This document shows, piece after piece, positions 16,287 through 24,375 of a stretch of 41,544 nt of DNA (its first letter is position 1; the number at the start of each line of letters is the position of its first letter). Made by a program: the position numbers and the translations under genes. This DNA comes from CAYMBP01 sp964388745 (lineage in GTDB: Bacteria > Babelota > Babeliae > Babelales > RVW-14). The notes beneath the pieces are model-generated. The model did not search any database. It saw only the letters and a list, made by a program, of their open reading frames with translations, and was not told the DNA's origin. The stretch spans positions 1-41,544 of the forward strand of contig CAYMBP010000015.1 in the NCBI GenBank assembly GCA_964388745.1, in the 5' to 3' direction.

Positions 16287-16826
16287 ATGAAGCCAGAAGA
16301 GAAGAGTGGCGCTGATGTTGGCCATGATCATTTATTACATCAGCTTCTAGCGCTTCCAAAAAGAATTATTCAAATGCATGGTGTCTCAGCGTTGCCAGAG
16401 ATGGTATTACATGAATTATGCCATGATCACTGTTTTAACATTAATAAAGCAGTTTATCTAGTTGATAATCCAGACTTTGATTGCCTGCAAGGAGTTGCTG
16501 GCTATGTTCGAGAAGAGTGTTGTCACCATAAGGACGATTTGTGGAAAGACCCCCATACTTTTGAAGAAGATATGCAAAATGCTCCATATCGACAAGAAAT
16601 AAAAGGTTTTGCAGATCATAGTTTGTGTGCTCATAAGCAGCGAGAATATTCACAAAAAGAGCTTGAGGAGCTTGGAAATCGCTTGGGCATAAAGCACCCC
16701 CTTTGCTTTACTTGGGGAACAAAGCATGATAATCATGGAATTCTTATTGTTGAAGATGACAGTCGATGTGAATCTGAGAAAAAAAAGCTTTTATATAATG
16801 TTATTTCCTTGCTTAGTATTTGCTAA
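16287..16826 (+). CDS. Cys/His-rich protein of unknown function
   Basis: The 179-residue protein is cytoplasmic, with no signal peptide or membrane segment. It is notably rich in His and Cys: LHELCHDHCF near residues 46-55, REECCHHKDD near 75-84, HSLCAHK near 111-117, and TWGTKHDNHGILI near 142-154. The first two clusters could form a metal site. I recognise no characterised family, though the run FNINKAVYLVDNPDFDCLQG looks conserved. AGGAG lies 9 nt before the ATG. Its last 36 nt overlap the 3' end of the convergent heparinase-like gene, so neither gene has its own terminator here. Confidence 0.7.
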   Translation: MKPEEKSGADVGHDHLLHQLLALPKRIIQMHGVSALPEMVLHELCHDHCFNINKAVYLVDNPDFDCLQGVAGYVREECCHHKDDLWKDPHTFEEDMQNAPYRQEIKGFADHSLCAHKQREYSQKELEELGNRLGIKHPLCFTWGTKHDNHGILIVEDDSRCESEKKKLLYNVISLLSIC

Positions 16827-18719
16827 AAAGAGTGCAAACTCATGCTCTTGAGTAACGCAAGGAGCCTGCGCAATTAATCGTGTGCATGCTTGCTTGATGC
16901 CATAATGAGGAGCAAAGCTCCCGCTTGTTTTTTTGAAGGTAAGAGATGAAGTAAAAGATGTAAGGGGTTTTTTTTGGTAGTAAAAAGTCCATTCATGAGT
17001 ATTTTTTTGACTTACTAAAATAGTGGGATGGATAATTAGTGTCCAATAAAATGACCATTGATGAAGTCTGTTAGTGCATGTTACTTTGTCATGCCACTGA
17101 ATGTTTTGTGGAGCAACAATAAGTTTTCGTTTTTTTTCGTGGGGTGTAGGATGTTGTTGTCTGGTGTAGGTCTGAATATGCTCTTCATGGTTATAATGTA
17201 AAGCATCTGCCGTGTGTGAGCTTTGCTGGCGATTGAGCTGAAAAAGATCTTGATGAAGAGGGCTCTTTATTTCATCTGAGTGTAAAAGGCTTATTCCATT
17301 GTGAAACAGACTAGATCTAAATTGATTACGCCAAAAAGGAGAACCTGTATAGTTATATGATCCTGGATCAACTATGATAGGAATACCTTTGTATGCAATA
17401 GTAATGCTTAACTCGTCTTGATGAAAATGGCCAGAGGGTTGGTGTGGTGAATACGTTGGATGGCGAAGTGAGATGTGCCAGTTGTTCTTTATTATAATGC
17501 TTACACCAAAATCCTGGTAGTGTATTGTTCGCTTCTCAGCTTCTGCTTGTATAGCCAGACCAGCAACAAACTTTCCGCTGTCATCATCTCCAATATGAAT
17601 AATGTTATGGTTGGAATATGACGCATCTACTAAAAATTGTAACATTTTTTTTTCTTGAATATGATGTCTATTTTGAAGCTGAACTTCCTCAAAAGCTTCG
17701 CTTAAAAAAGTGTAGTGAAGATGCATTTCAGTAATGAGGCGATGATACGCAGTTGATCCCTCATAGCTAGTCCCATCTGATAGTAATTGATGACTGTATT
17801 GAGCATTTAGCTTTTGTTGAATAGCTTTAATTCGTTTGTCAGCTCCCTTAAAATCTTTAAAAAAAAGAGCTAAATATAGGGCTCCGGTAAGATCTGCAAT
17901 ATAATGATTATTCGGTTTATCAGATTGTTCCCAGTTTGCTTCAAGGTAAGTCAGATGATCATATAATGAGCATATTACCCGTTTGAAAAAATGCGGTTCA
18001 TTTTCTGAGCTCTGTTTGAAAAGTTCTAGTGTCCACAAGATATTTGTTGCACGAATAGCAACATCCATTGGGCAGAGCCAGTTAACACCAAGTAAAAAGG
18101 GATTTTTTTCAAGCCAATCAGAAAGATGTTGTTGCATTGTTCTTACATAGCGTTCCTTGCTTTGTTTGTCTTGGGTAGTACGATATGCCCACCCAAGAAT
18201 AAAAAGGTGATGCATTCGTGAGCGTTCCCAGGGAATTTTAATATCTGCGGCATAATTGTCTTGGTTGTTTGCTGTATGCTGAGTAAATTGAATATTCTGA
18301 TAAAACTCATGAGCGAATGGTTCAAAGCTCGATAGAGAAGAGCTTTTTGTATCGTGGTGCCACAAAAGGTTTCCTTTGTGCGCGAGTTGAGCGCCTAAAA
18401 ACTCATATGACCCATCACAGATATTGTCTGCTTGCTTAAAAAGTTGTTGAGTTTCACTTATATGAGAAGGTAAAAAATGAATAAAGCGTGGATGAGACAT
18501 AATATGTTCAAATGCTTTATTATCACGCATTGTCTGTAAAAAAATATCAAATGGGGGTGCCGAATATTTTTTTTCAAGGTGCATCCAGGTTATTGATGCT
18601 TGTTTGTTAAGTGCTCGTTGATGAAAAGAATGTGCAAACTTTTTTTTAGTCAGTTCGCGGTTAATAATCATTTTAATTCCTGAGATTCCCAGTTGTTTAA
18701 TTCTTCGTAGATAGTACAT
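16791..18719 (-). CDS. Heparinase II/III family polysaccharide lyase-like protein
   Basis: The 642-residue protein has the two parts of the heparinase II/III group. A helical (alpha/alpha) toroid spans about residues 60-400 (WLCPMDVAIRATNILWTLEL, EQSDKPNNHYIADLTGALYL, LSDGTSYEGSTAYHRLITEM). A beta-sandwich opens with GHFHQDELSITIAYKG, then VDPGSYNYTG and FRSSLFHNGISL, which hold the usual catalytic His and Tyr. Known members cleave acidic polysaccharides or sit in capsule and exopolysaccharide clusters. No signal peptide is apparent, so it may act in the cytoplasm, or its export is not classical. AGGAG is 7 nt before the ATG. No sugar-synthesis genes lie nearby. Confidence 0.85.
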   Translation of the reverse strand: MYYLRRIKQLGISGIKMIINRELTKKKFAHSFHQRALNKQASITWMHLEKKYSAPPFDIFLQTMRDNKAFEHIMSHPRFIHFLPSHISETQQLFKQADNICDGSYEFLGAQLAHKGNLLWHHDTKSSSLSSFEPFAHEFYQNIQFTQHTANNQDNYAADIKIPWERSRMHHLFILGWAYRTTQDKQSKERYVRTMQQHLSDWLEKNPFLLGVNWLCPMDVAIRATNILWTLELFKQSSENEPHFFKRVICSLYDHLTYLEANWEQSDKPNNHYIADLTGALYLALFFKDFKGADKRIKAIQQKLNAQYSHQLLSDGTSYEGSTAYHRLITEMHLHYTFLSEAFEEVQLQNRHHIQEKKMLQFLVDASYSNHNIIHIGDDDSGKFVAGLAIQAEAEKRTIHYQDFGVSIIIKNNWHISLRHPTYSPHQPSGHFHQDELSITIAYKGIPIIVDPGSYNYTGSPFWRNQFRSSLFHNGISLLHSDEIKSPLHQDLFQLNRQQSSHTADALHYNHEEHIQTYTRQQHPTPHEKKRKLIVAPQNIQWHDKVTCTNRLHQWSFYWTLIIHPTILVSQKNTHEWTFYYQKKPLTSFTSSLTFKKTSGSFAPHYGIKQACTRLIAQAPCVTQEHEFALFLANTKQGNNII

Positions 18720-18789
18720 AAGAGCTCCTTTAATACTTTTTTTGATATATTTTATTTTTTTTGATTACGCAGTAGACTATTCGGTATTA

Positions 18790-18818
18790 CTGACATATCT
18801 TATACCGTACCTTAGATT
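18790..18818 (+). promoter_or_regulatory. Candidate promoter of trpS
   Basis: CTGACA (18790-18795) and TAGATT (18813-18818) are 17 nt apart and lie 26 nt before the trpS ATG. Each matches the sigma-70 consensus only partly (5/6 and 4/6). Confidence 0.35.
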
Positions 18819-18843
18819 GTTATAACAGGAAAGCTCAAGAGTT

Positions 18844-19854
18844 ATGAATCTTGTAAAGAAAAATATTTTAACAGGGGATCGTCCAACGGGCCCATTGCAT
18901 CTTGGTCATTATGTTGGCTCACTGCAAAATCGAGTTCGCTTGCAACATGAGTATAATCAGTTTGTTATGCTTGCTGATGTTCAGGCATTAACTGACAATG
19001 CTGAAAATCCTGAAAAAGTAAGAAATAATATTTTTGAGGTTTTGCTTGATTATTTGTCTGTTGGTATTAATCCTACTCAGACAACTATTTTTATTCAGTC
19101 AATGATACCCGCTCTTGCTGAATTGACTGTTTATTATCTTAATTTGGTTACTGTTTCTCGTCTTGAGCGTAATCCAACGGTTAAAGATGAAATGCGCCAT
19201 AAAGGATTTGGCAGTAGTTTACCTGCGGGCTTTCTCTGTTATCCGGTAAGTCAAGCTGCAGATATTACCGCTTTTGATGCTTCGCTTGTTCCAGTGGGAA
19301 AAGATCAGCTGCCAATGATTGAACAAACAGTTGAAATTGTGCGTAAGGTAAACAGATTGTATGGAAATAATATTCTTATTGAGCCAGAAGCACTTGTTCC
19401 AGAAGGAACAGGTCGTTTGCCGGGACTGGACGGACAAGATAAAATGGGTAAATCATTAGGAAATGCTCTCTATTTATCAGATTCTGCTGATGAGGTAAGG
19501 CGTAAGGTAATGAGTATGTATACAGATCCTGATCATATTCGTGTAAGTGACCCGGGCAAGGTTGAAGGAAATATGGTCTTTGCCTATCTTGATTTATTTG
19601 ATTCTGAAAAGCTAGAAATTGAAGAGCTCAAGGAGCATTACCGCAAGGGTGGTCTTGGAGATGTTGTATTGAAGAAACGGTTGATTGAAAAGCTGAATGA
19701 CTTTCTTGAACCAATTAGAGTGCGGCGTGCAGAGTATGCTCAGGATATGGGGGCTGTTATGGATATTGCACAAAAGGGAACCGCCCATGCGCTAACTGTT
19801 GCCAGTGGAGTGCTTGAGCGGTTGAAAAAAGGGATGAAGATTAATTATTTTTAA
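18844..19854 (+). CDS. trpS: Tryptophan--tRNA ligase
   Basis: The enzyme charges tRNA-Trp with tryptophan in the cytoplasm. The 336-residue protein is a standard class I synthetase of normal length. It has a HIGH-type motif PLHLGHY (residues 17-23), MLADVQALTDN, and the Trp-pocket region AGFLCYPVSQAADI followed by VPVGKDQLPMIE. A KMSKS-type motif reads DKMGKSLGN near residues 199-207; a Gly replaces the first Ser, a common form in this subgroup (GLDGQDKMGKSLGN). It stands alone: divergent from the heparinase-like gene, and convergent with the 19872-20582 gene 17 nt past its stop. Confidence 0.95.
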   Translation: MNLVKKNILTGDRPTGPLHLGHYVGSLQNRVRLQHEYNQFVMLADVQALTDNAENPEKVRNNIFEVLLDYLSVGINPTQTTIFIQSMIPALAELTVYYLNLVTVSRLERNPTVKDEMRHKGFGSSLPAGFLCYPVSQAADITAFDASLVPVGKDQLPMIEQTVEIVRKVNRLYGNNILIEPEALVPEGTGRLPGLDGQDKMGKSLGNALYLSDSADEVRRKVMSMYTDPDHIRVSDPGKVEGNMVFAYLDLFDSEKLEIEELKEHYRKGGLGDVVLKKRLIEKLNDFLEPIRVRRAEYAQDMGAVMDIAQKGTAHALTVASGVLERLKKGMKINYF

Positions 19855-19871
19855 TTATCAAATTTTCACGA

Positions 19872-20582
19872 TTAATGTCTAATATATTCGTTGTTGTTAA
19901 TAATGGCAAGAACTGCTAAGCTAAAACTTTTTTCAGAATTGTGTATAGTTTGATAATGTTGATTTGCAAGTCTAAAATAGGTATTAAAAATCCCTTGTAT
20001 TTCGTTTTGAGTAACTGTTTCCTGTTTAGGTTGAGATTGTAGGTAGCCGATTAATCCTTCGATTGTTTTCATATAAATACCTTGATCAACATCACTATCA
20101 CTAAGGCCAAACATAATTATTGTAAATTGATTTTGTTGCAACTGAATAAAGTTTTGATTTTTTATTATTTTTCTTTGGTCTGTTGGTGATAAAGAAAATG
20201 TCCCTGCACAAAGAAAAGAGGATTTATTATTTTTGCTTAGAAAAATCGTACCATCTTGGATAGTTACAAGAAATGTTGGCTGATTGAAATCTTTAACCAT
20301 AAAGTAATGAAGTCTATCTATAATATTGTCTGTTATCGTAGTAAGATGCTTTGTGATCGAAATTAATTTGTCTGTAGCAACAAGATATTCTTGAGGTATA
20401 TTAAGAGAAAAATTATTTTTATAGTGTTTAATTTGCATGTCTTTGGGCAATATATTAATAATATTTTCATTGCGCTTATGTATCTGTATATGAGGGAAGA
20501 GTATCATTGGCATGCTTTCAAATAAGGTAGAAAAAAGCGGTGCGGGAAATATAATAAATGTGAGAAGTAGAATAAATTTCAT
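19872..20582 (-). CDS. Exported protein, possible degenerate PP2C-like fold (member 4)
   Basis: The 236-residue protein has a signal peptide (MKFILLLTFIIFPAPLFS). By position and pattern it is the most diverged of four neighbouring exported proteins. GTIFLSKNNKSSFLCAG (about 111-127) sits where PP2C phosphatases have their LYVANVGDSRAVL strand. FTIIMFGLSDSDV (about 150-162) sits where they have FLILASDGLWD, and the chain ends in a hydrophobic strand (FSLAVLAIINNN) like the final PP2C strand. The catalytic aspartates of the family are absent at most of these points. The relationship is my inference from pattern, not a database match. AAAGG is 6 nt before the ATG, 15 nt after the previous gene. 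Confidence 0.6.
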   Translation of the reverse strand: MKFILLLTFIIFPAPLFSTLFESMPMILFPHIQIHKRNENIINILPKDMQIKHYKNNFSLNIPQEYLVATDKLISITKHLTTITDNIIDRLHYFMVKDFNQPTFLVTIQDGTIFLSKNNKSSFLCAGTFSLSPTDQRKIIKNQNFIQLQQNQFTIIMFGLSDSDVDQGIYMKTIEGLIGYLQSQPKQETVTQNEIQGIFNTYFRLANQHYQTIHNSEKSFSLAVLAIINNNEYIRH

Positions 20583-20597
20583 AAAAAACCTTTCTAA

Positions 20598-21383
20598 TTA
20601 TAACTGGTTTGCTAAAAGTTTATTGTTATCAAGAATAAGAAGTGCTGCGCCATACTGGGGTGCGGGTGATTCTTTTTTAATCAGATATTCAAAAGTATCT
20701 TGGAGTGATGCTTTTAATATCTGTTCGTTTTCTTGTCGATAATTATCATGAAAGAGTTTTGCGAAAGTGGGAACAAGATCATTATAATCTTTAATTGAAA
20801 TATTCCCCATGCCAATGAGAATAATAGTATAACAATTTGGAATCAATTCTGTTATCGCTTCACGTTGTGGTGAGATTATTCTTCCATAATTTGTGACAGC
20901 AGAGTGAAGAATAGTTCTTTCTTCGTTGGTCAGCTCTCGATTCGCATGAAAAATATGATAATTTTCAGTTGCCGAAATATCTGGATTTTGCGTTGGTTTT
21001 TTTAGACTTTCAGGATTCTGTAGATTAACTTGAAATCCGTAGGAAAAAGCATTACGTCCTCGAGTAGAGGCATAGAGGTAGCCGTTATTAACGCTTAGGA
21101 TAATTGAATTTTTAGGCCTATGTTGAGATTCATTATTTTTGGCACATTGATTAAGCCATGCATCATGAATAACTGATAGGATATCAGTATTTAATGAATA
21201 ATTTTTCAGTTTATTTTCAAGAAATTTAAGAGATTCATCTTTTTGCTTTGAAGAACAATAAAGAAAGAAGGCTTCTGATTGCTCAAGAATGCTTTTTGGA
21301 TTGTCAGAAAAAGTAAGATATAAATGATTTGCAGGCAAAAAGAATGGAATAAAAAAAAGAGAAAGAAGTAAAGTATATTTCAT
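20598..21383 (-). CDS. Exported protein, possible degenerate PP2C-like fold (member 3)
   Basis: The 261-residue protein has a signal peptide (MKYTLLLSLFFIPFFLPANH). It shares the layout of its neighbours: IILSVNNGYLYASTRGRNAF (about 92-110) resembles the 'LYVANVGDSR' strand of PP2C enzymes. YTIILIGMGNISI (about 183-195) resembles 'FLILASDGLWD', with the Asp-Gly lost. APQYGAALLILDNN near the end resembles the last strand. If the fold is right the protein is a pseudophosphatase. AGGA lies 7 nt before the ATG. It follows the 21508-22305 gene after a gap of about 120 nt holding a dispersed repeat, and leads into the 19872-20582 gene with 15 nt spacing. Confidence 0.62.
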   Translation of the reverse strand: MKYTLLLSLFFIPFFLPANHLYLTFSDNPKSILEQSEAFFLYCSSKQKDESLKFLENKLKNYSLNTDILSVIHDAWLNQCAKNNESQHRPKNSIILSVNNGYLYASTRGRNAFSYGFQVNLQNPESLKKPTQNPDISATENYHIFHANRELTNEERTILHSAVTNYGRIISPQREAITELIPNCYTIILIGMGNISIKDYNDLVPTFAKLFHDNYRQENEQILKASLQDTFEYLIKKESPAPQYGAALLILDNNKLLANQL

Positions 21384-21430
21384 TATAATCCTTTTTTATG
21401 AAGTTAAAGAGTTATTGCTTTTTTACTCAT

Positions 21431-21494
21431 ATAGCTAAAAACATTTTCGCTTGCACAAATACTGGGGTTTAGTTATAGATCTATCGCTAGACTT
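21431..21494 (+). repeat. Dispersed element, copy B
   Basis: The left part (21431-21465) matches copy A at 30 of 35 positions. The right part ctatcgctagactt (21481-21494) is identical to the end of inverted copy C. This shows a unit of about 65 bp, of which copy A keeps only the left half. Confidence 0.75.
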
Positions 21495-21507
21495 GAGTAT
21501 TGGTTGA

Positions 21508-22305
21508 TTAAGCAGGTGGCTGATCATAAGGAAAGACAATCAGGGCACTTAAAGATGTATGAGCCAATAATGCTAATGGTTCTTCTGTTTTTATAATTGT
21601 ATAAATAAGTCGAGAAGAGCACTTATCTTTATCAAAAAGATACGCAGAGTCTCTTTTTTGTTGAATAAAATCAGCAATTGTTTCGCATGAAATATTTTTT
21701 ACCGTGCAGCATCGCCAGAATTCTGAAGTTGCAAGAAGAATAAATACTATGTCTGCGCTTTGATTTGAAGCGAGGTTAACAATTTCATTATCTTCTAGAT
21801 CATATAGCATTTCGTTTTCACTTGATATATGAAGAGGATTCGTTTCTTGAGAGGCCTCTTTATTCATTTTTAAGCTTAATGGTGTTAATTCGTATACTTG
21901 ACAGCTTTTATCTGAATAACCAACAAGCACTTTCCATTTTCCTAAACCGGCAATACAGCATTGTTTTTTCTTACCAGATTCAATAAACAAAGAGATCTCA
22001 TAGTATGGTGGTCTGTTACTATAAGATGCGAGATGATTTTGAATAATGGTAGAAAGATTTGATTCTTCGTAAGGAGGTACAAGACCACTCCGTTCGAATA
22101 ATGAAATGCGATGAATATTCAAGCGGTGTTGAATTTTGCTAGATATTGCTTGTGTTTGGTATTCAGTATTTTTTGGAGATATGAAAGTTGTTATATAATC
22201 ATCTTCTCCTCGTGACTCTGCATAACTCCACCATAAGGCATATGATGTTGAGCTGTAGCTTAAACTAGTAAAGGTGATAAGAAAAAAATAGCGTATATTG
22301 ATCAT
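21508..22305 (-). CDS. Exported protein, probable degenerate PP2C-like fold (member 2)
   Basis: The start is the ATG at 22305 (AAAGGA 6 nt upstream); an in-frame TTG 24 nt earlier is less likely. The 265-residue product has a signal peptide (MINIRYFFLITFTSLSYSS). After it, SRGEDDYITTF (about 31-41) resembles the 'G.R..NED' opening of PP2C phosphatases. KKQCCIAGLGKWKVLVGY (about 110-128) resembles 'LYVANVGDSRAVL', and DIVFILLATSEFWRCC (about 182-197) clearly resembles 'DFLILASDGLWDVL', but with Ser-Glu where the metal-binding Asp-Gly should be. SLSALIVFPYD resembles the last strand. It is therefore likely an inactive, exported PPM-family relative; this is inferred. Confidence 0.65.
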   Translation of the reverse strand: MINIRYFFLITFTSLSYSSTSYALWWSYAESRGEDDYITTFISPKNTEYQTQAISSKIQHRLNIHRISLFERSGLVPPYEESNLSTIIQNHLASYSNRPPYYEISLFIESGKKKQCCIAGLGKWKVLVGYSDKSCQVYELTPLSLKMNKEASQETNPLHISSENEMLYDLEDNEIVNLASNQSADIVFILLATSEFWRCCTVKNISCETIADFIQQKRDSAYLFDKDKCSSRLIYTIIKTEEPLALLAHTSLSALIVFPYDQPPA

Positions 22306-22405
22306 GATTGTTCCTTTGTCGTTAATCAATATTGATAAAAAATTAGTATGAATATTGGGACAGTTTAATGATCTTTGATAATTTGTACATTATTTTTTTC
22401 TTTAA

Positions 22406-23497
22406 TTACTGGCGCTCATCAGTAAGTTTGGTTGACCAATTAAAAACAATCAACATTGCAAAGATACTTTTTTTCTGTTGAAGAACAGCTTGTATGCAAC
22501 TATCTACATGGTTAATAAGGCCCTGAGCAATTTCCTGAATAGTAGCTGGGGTAGCTTCTCGCTGTTGATTGAGATAGTAGTGGACATAATCTATGGCTGC
22601 ATCTTCTTCAATATGAGACCAAAATTGTGATGAACCAATAAGAAAGAATAGAATTTGTGGTGTAAGAGAGTGTTCAAAGAGTGTATAATTGCAGGTGTCG
22701 CTTACAAAATTTCTTTGATATGCAGAGCCAAGGCAGTGAGTATGCGATAAAAAAAGCCCTTCTTTTTCAAGAAAAAAGCGGCGAATTGGTTTTTTCCCGT
22801 AAAAAGATCGACTATAATTTTCATTAAATTGAGCAATGTAGGGTATAGCTTCATCTATGATTCGCATTACTCGAGGCTTTAGATTAAGGCTGCTTTCATC
22901 TAAGGGCTTATCTCTTATAATGTGAGAAGAGTCATCAAGGGAGAATGATTTTATTTTTGGCCCATCTTTAATCGCAACAACTGTTTTAAGAGAGCCAATA
23001 TGCCCATAGTGAAGATAAAGGTTGTTCTTAAAGCAGTCAAAAACAAGCGCATCAGCAAAATATCCATATTCTTCTGGTTTTGTTTGTGATGTGTAATAAA
23101 AAGCTGAGGCAAATGCCTCTTGAAATGATTTTTTGATAGCAATTTGATTGCTCAAGGTAATAGGAAGTATGCAGCGGGCTTGTAAGTTGTTTAATCTAAA
23201 ATAGCCAGTTGTGGGCTCAACAGCACTGAAGACAAAATAATTATCATTTATAATTAATCTTTCTGCTTGTGTTGGGAAAAAGGGGACATCATGTGGGAGA
23301 TTTTTGTATGCTGGTGCATAAATGATATTATTGGGTTGAGTTGCTTCTGCTCTGCTTACAAAGCATGTTAATAGCGTTATTGTACAAACATGGTGTAAGT
23401 TTTTTATTGTTATAAGATCTATCACTCTTTTAATAAAAAATACATTTAAGAGTTGCCACTCAAAAAGGTGGCCAACATTAATTTTTAAAAGGTTCAT
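22406..23497 (-). CDS. Exported protein, probable degenerate PP2C-like fold (member 1)
   Basis: The 363-residue protein has a long N-region, then a signal core CTITLLTCFVSRAEA ending near residue 52; AAGGA lies 8 nt before the ATG. It gives the clearest PP2C pattern of the four. ADALVFDCFKNNLYLHYGHI, followed by GSLKTVVA (about 143-170), corresponds to 'STAVVALI..LYVANVGDSRAVLA'. KIKSFSLDDSSH corresponds to 'A..LTEDH', and GLFLSHTHCLGSAY to 'GLAVSRALGD'. ILFFLIGSSQFWSHIEEDAA (about 280-299) corresponds to 'DFLILASDGLWDVLSDEEAV', and SIFAMLIVFNW is the final strand. The Asp residues that bind Mn/Mg are replaced (GHIGS, GSSQF). It follows the methyltransferase gene after 20 nt, suggesting co-transcription. 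Confidence 0.68.
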   Translation of the reverse strand: MNLLKINVGHLFEWQLLNVFFIKRVIDLITIKNLHHVCTITLLTCFVSRAEATQPNNIIYAPAYKNLPHDVPFFPTQAERLIINDNYFVFSAVEPTTGYFRLNNLQARCILPITLSNQIAIKKSFQEAFASAFYYTSQTKPEEYGYFADALVFDCFKNNLYLHYGHIGSLKTVVAIKDGPKIKSFSLDDSSHIIRDKPLDESSLNLKPRVMRIIDEAIPYIAQFNENYSRSFYGKKPIRRFFLEKEGLFLSHTHCLGSAYQRNFVSDTCNYTLFEHSLTPQILFFLIGSSQFWSHIEEDAAIDYVHYYLNQQREATPATIQEIAQGLINHVDSCIQAVLQQKKSIFAMLIVFNWSTKLTDERQ

Positions 23498-23517
23498 TAC
23501 TACATTCCTTTCATCAA

Positions 23518-24375
23518 TTAAAGTCGAACAAAAAGAGAGCAGGGTAGGTGTTTACTTTGTAGGTCGACGAGGTGTAACTCTCCCATATGTGCAGGATAAT
23601 TAATATGATGTGTAACGGTGTTATATAGATGCTGTGCGCTGTTGCCGAGCGCATATCCATTTAAAATAAAAAGAGCATAGTCTTTAGAAAGAATCATAGA
23701 GCATCGCTCAAGAAGGTTATTGATGTCTTCAGAAAAAGAAAATTGTCGTTTTTTATGATCGCGACCAAAGGCTGGGGGGTCCATAATAATACCATCATAC
23801 ATTTTTTCTCGTCTTATTTCCCGTTCAACAAAACGAATGCAATCATCAACAATCCAACGAATAGGTGCATTGTCTAAATCACTGAGGTGTTGGTTAACTT
23901 TTGCACGCTTTACTGCTGGTTTTGATGCGTCAACATGAGTAACTATTGCGCCACATGCTGCCATAAAAAGAGTTGTTGAGCCAGTATGGCCAAAGAGATT
24001 GAGAATACGAGGAGCTCGTTGGTGTTGAGCAATAAAAGCTGTAATTTGCTCATTCAACCAAGGCCAGTGGCCTATCATTTCAGGAAAGAGACCAATATTT
24101 TTGTTTCTTGTGCAAAATACCTCACAGAAGATATTGTAGCCATGATGTTGTCCAAGAGAGATACGCCACTCTGTTGGCATTTTTTTATTGGTAAAGTGCC
24201 ATGCATGAGTAAATTCAGCATCAACAAGATTCCACGATAATTGGTCTGCAGGCCAGAGGCAGCTTGCATCTGGTCTAATAAGATGATAGGGCCCAAACTG
24301 CTCATATCGTTTACCGTTGCCGCTATCAATGAGTTTATAATCGAATGTATTATTTGGGGTGCAAATGTGTATCAT
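23518..24375 (-). CDS. Class I SAM-dependent methyltransferase (RlmI/RlmL-like)
   Basis: The 285-residue protein carries the SAM-binding motif ILNLFGHTGSTTLFMAACGA (residues 124-143), the acidic motif HVDASKPAVKRAKVN (147-161), IRWIVDDCIRFV, and the catalytic motif IIMDPPAFGR (196-205). This combination is typical of 23S rRNA cytosine or guanine methyltransferases of the RlmI/RlmK type (PF10672). It lacks the N-terminal PUA domain of E. coli RlmI and has its own N-terminal region (residues 1-100), so substrate and position on rRNA are uncertain. Its ATG overlaps the stop of the Xer recombinase gene (ATGA), indicating translational coupling. Confidence 0.85.
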   Translation of the reverse strand: MIHICTPNNTFDYKLIDSGNGKRYEQFGPYHLIRPDASCLWPADQLSWNLVDAEFTHAWHFTNKKMPTEWRISLGQHHGYNIFCEVFCTRNKNIGLFPEMIGHWPWLNEQITAFIAQHQRAPRILNLFGHTGSTTLFMAACGAIVTHVDASKPAVKRAKVNQHLSDLDNAPIRWIVDDCIRFVEREIRREKMYDGIIMDPPAFGRDHKKRQFSFSEDINNLLERCSMILSKDYALFILNGYALGNSAQHLYNTVTHHINYPAHMGELHLVDLQSKHLPCSLFVRL

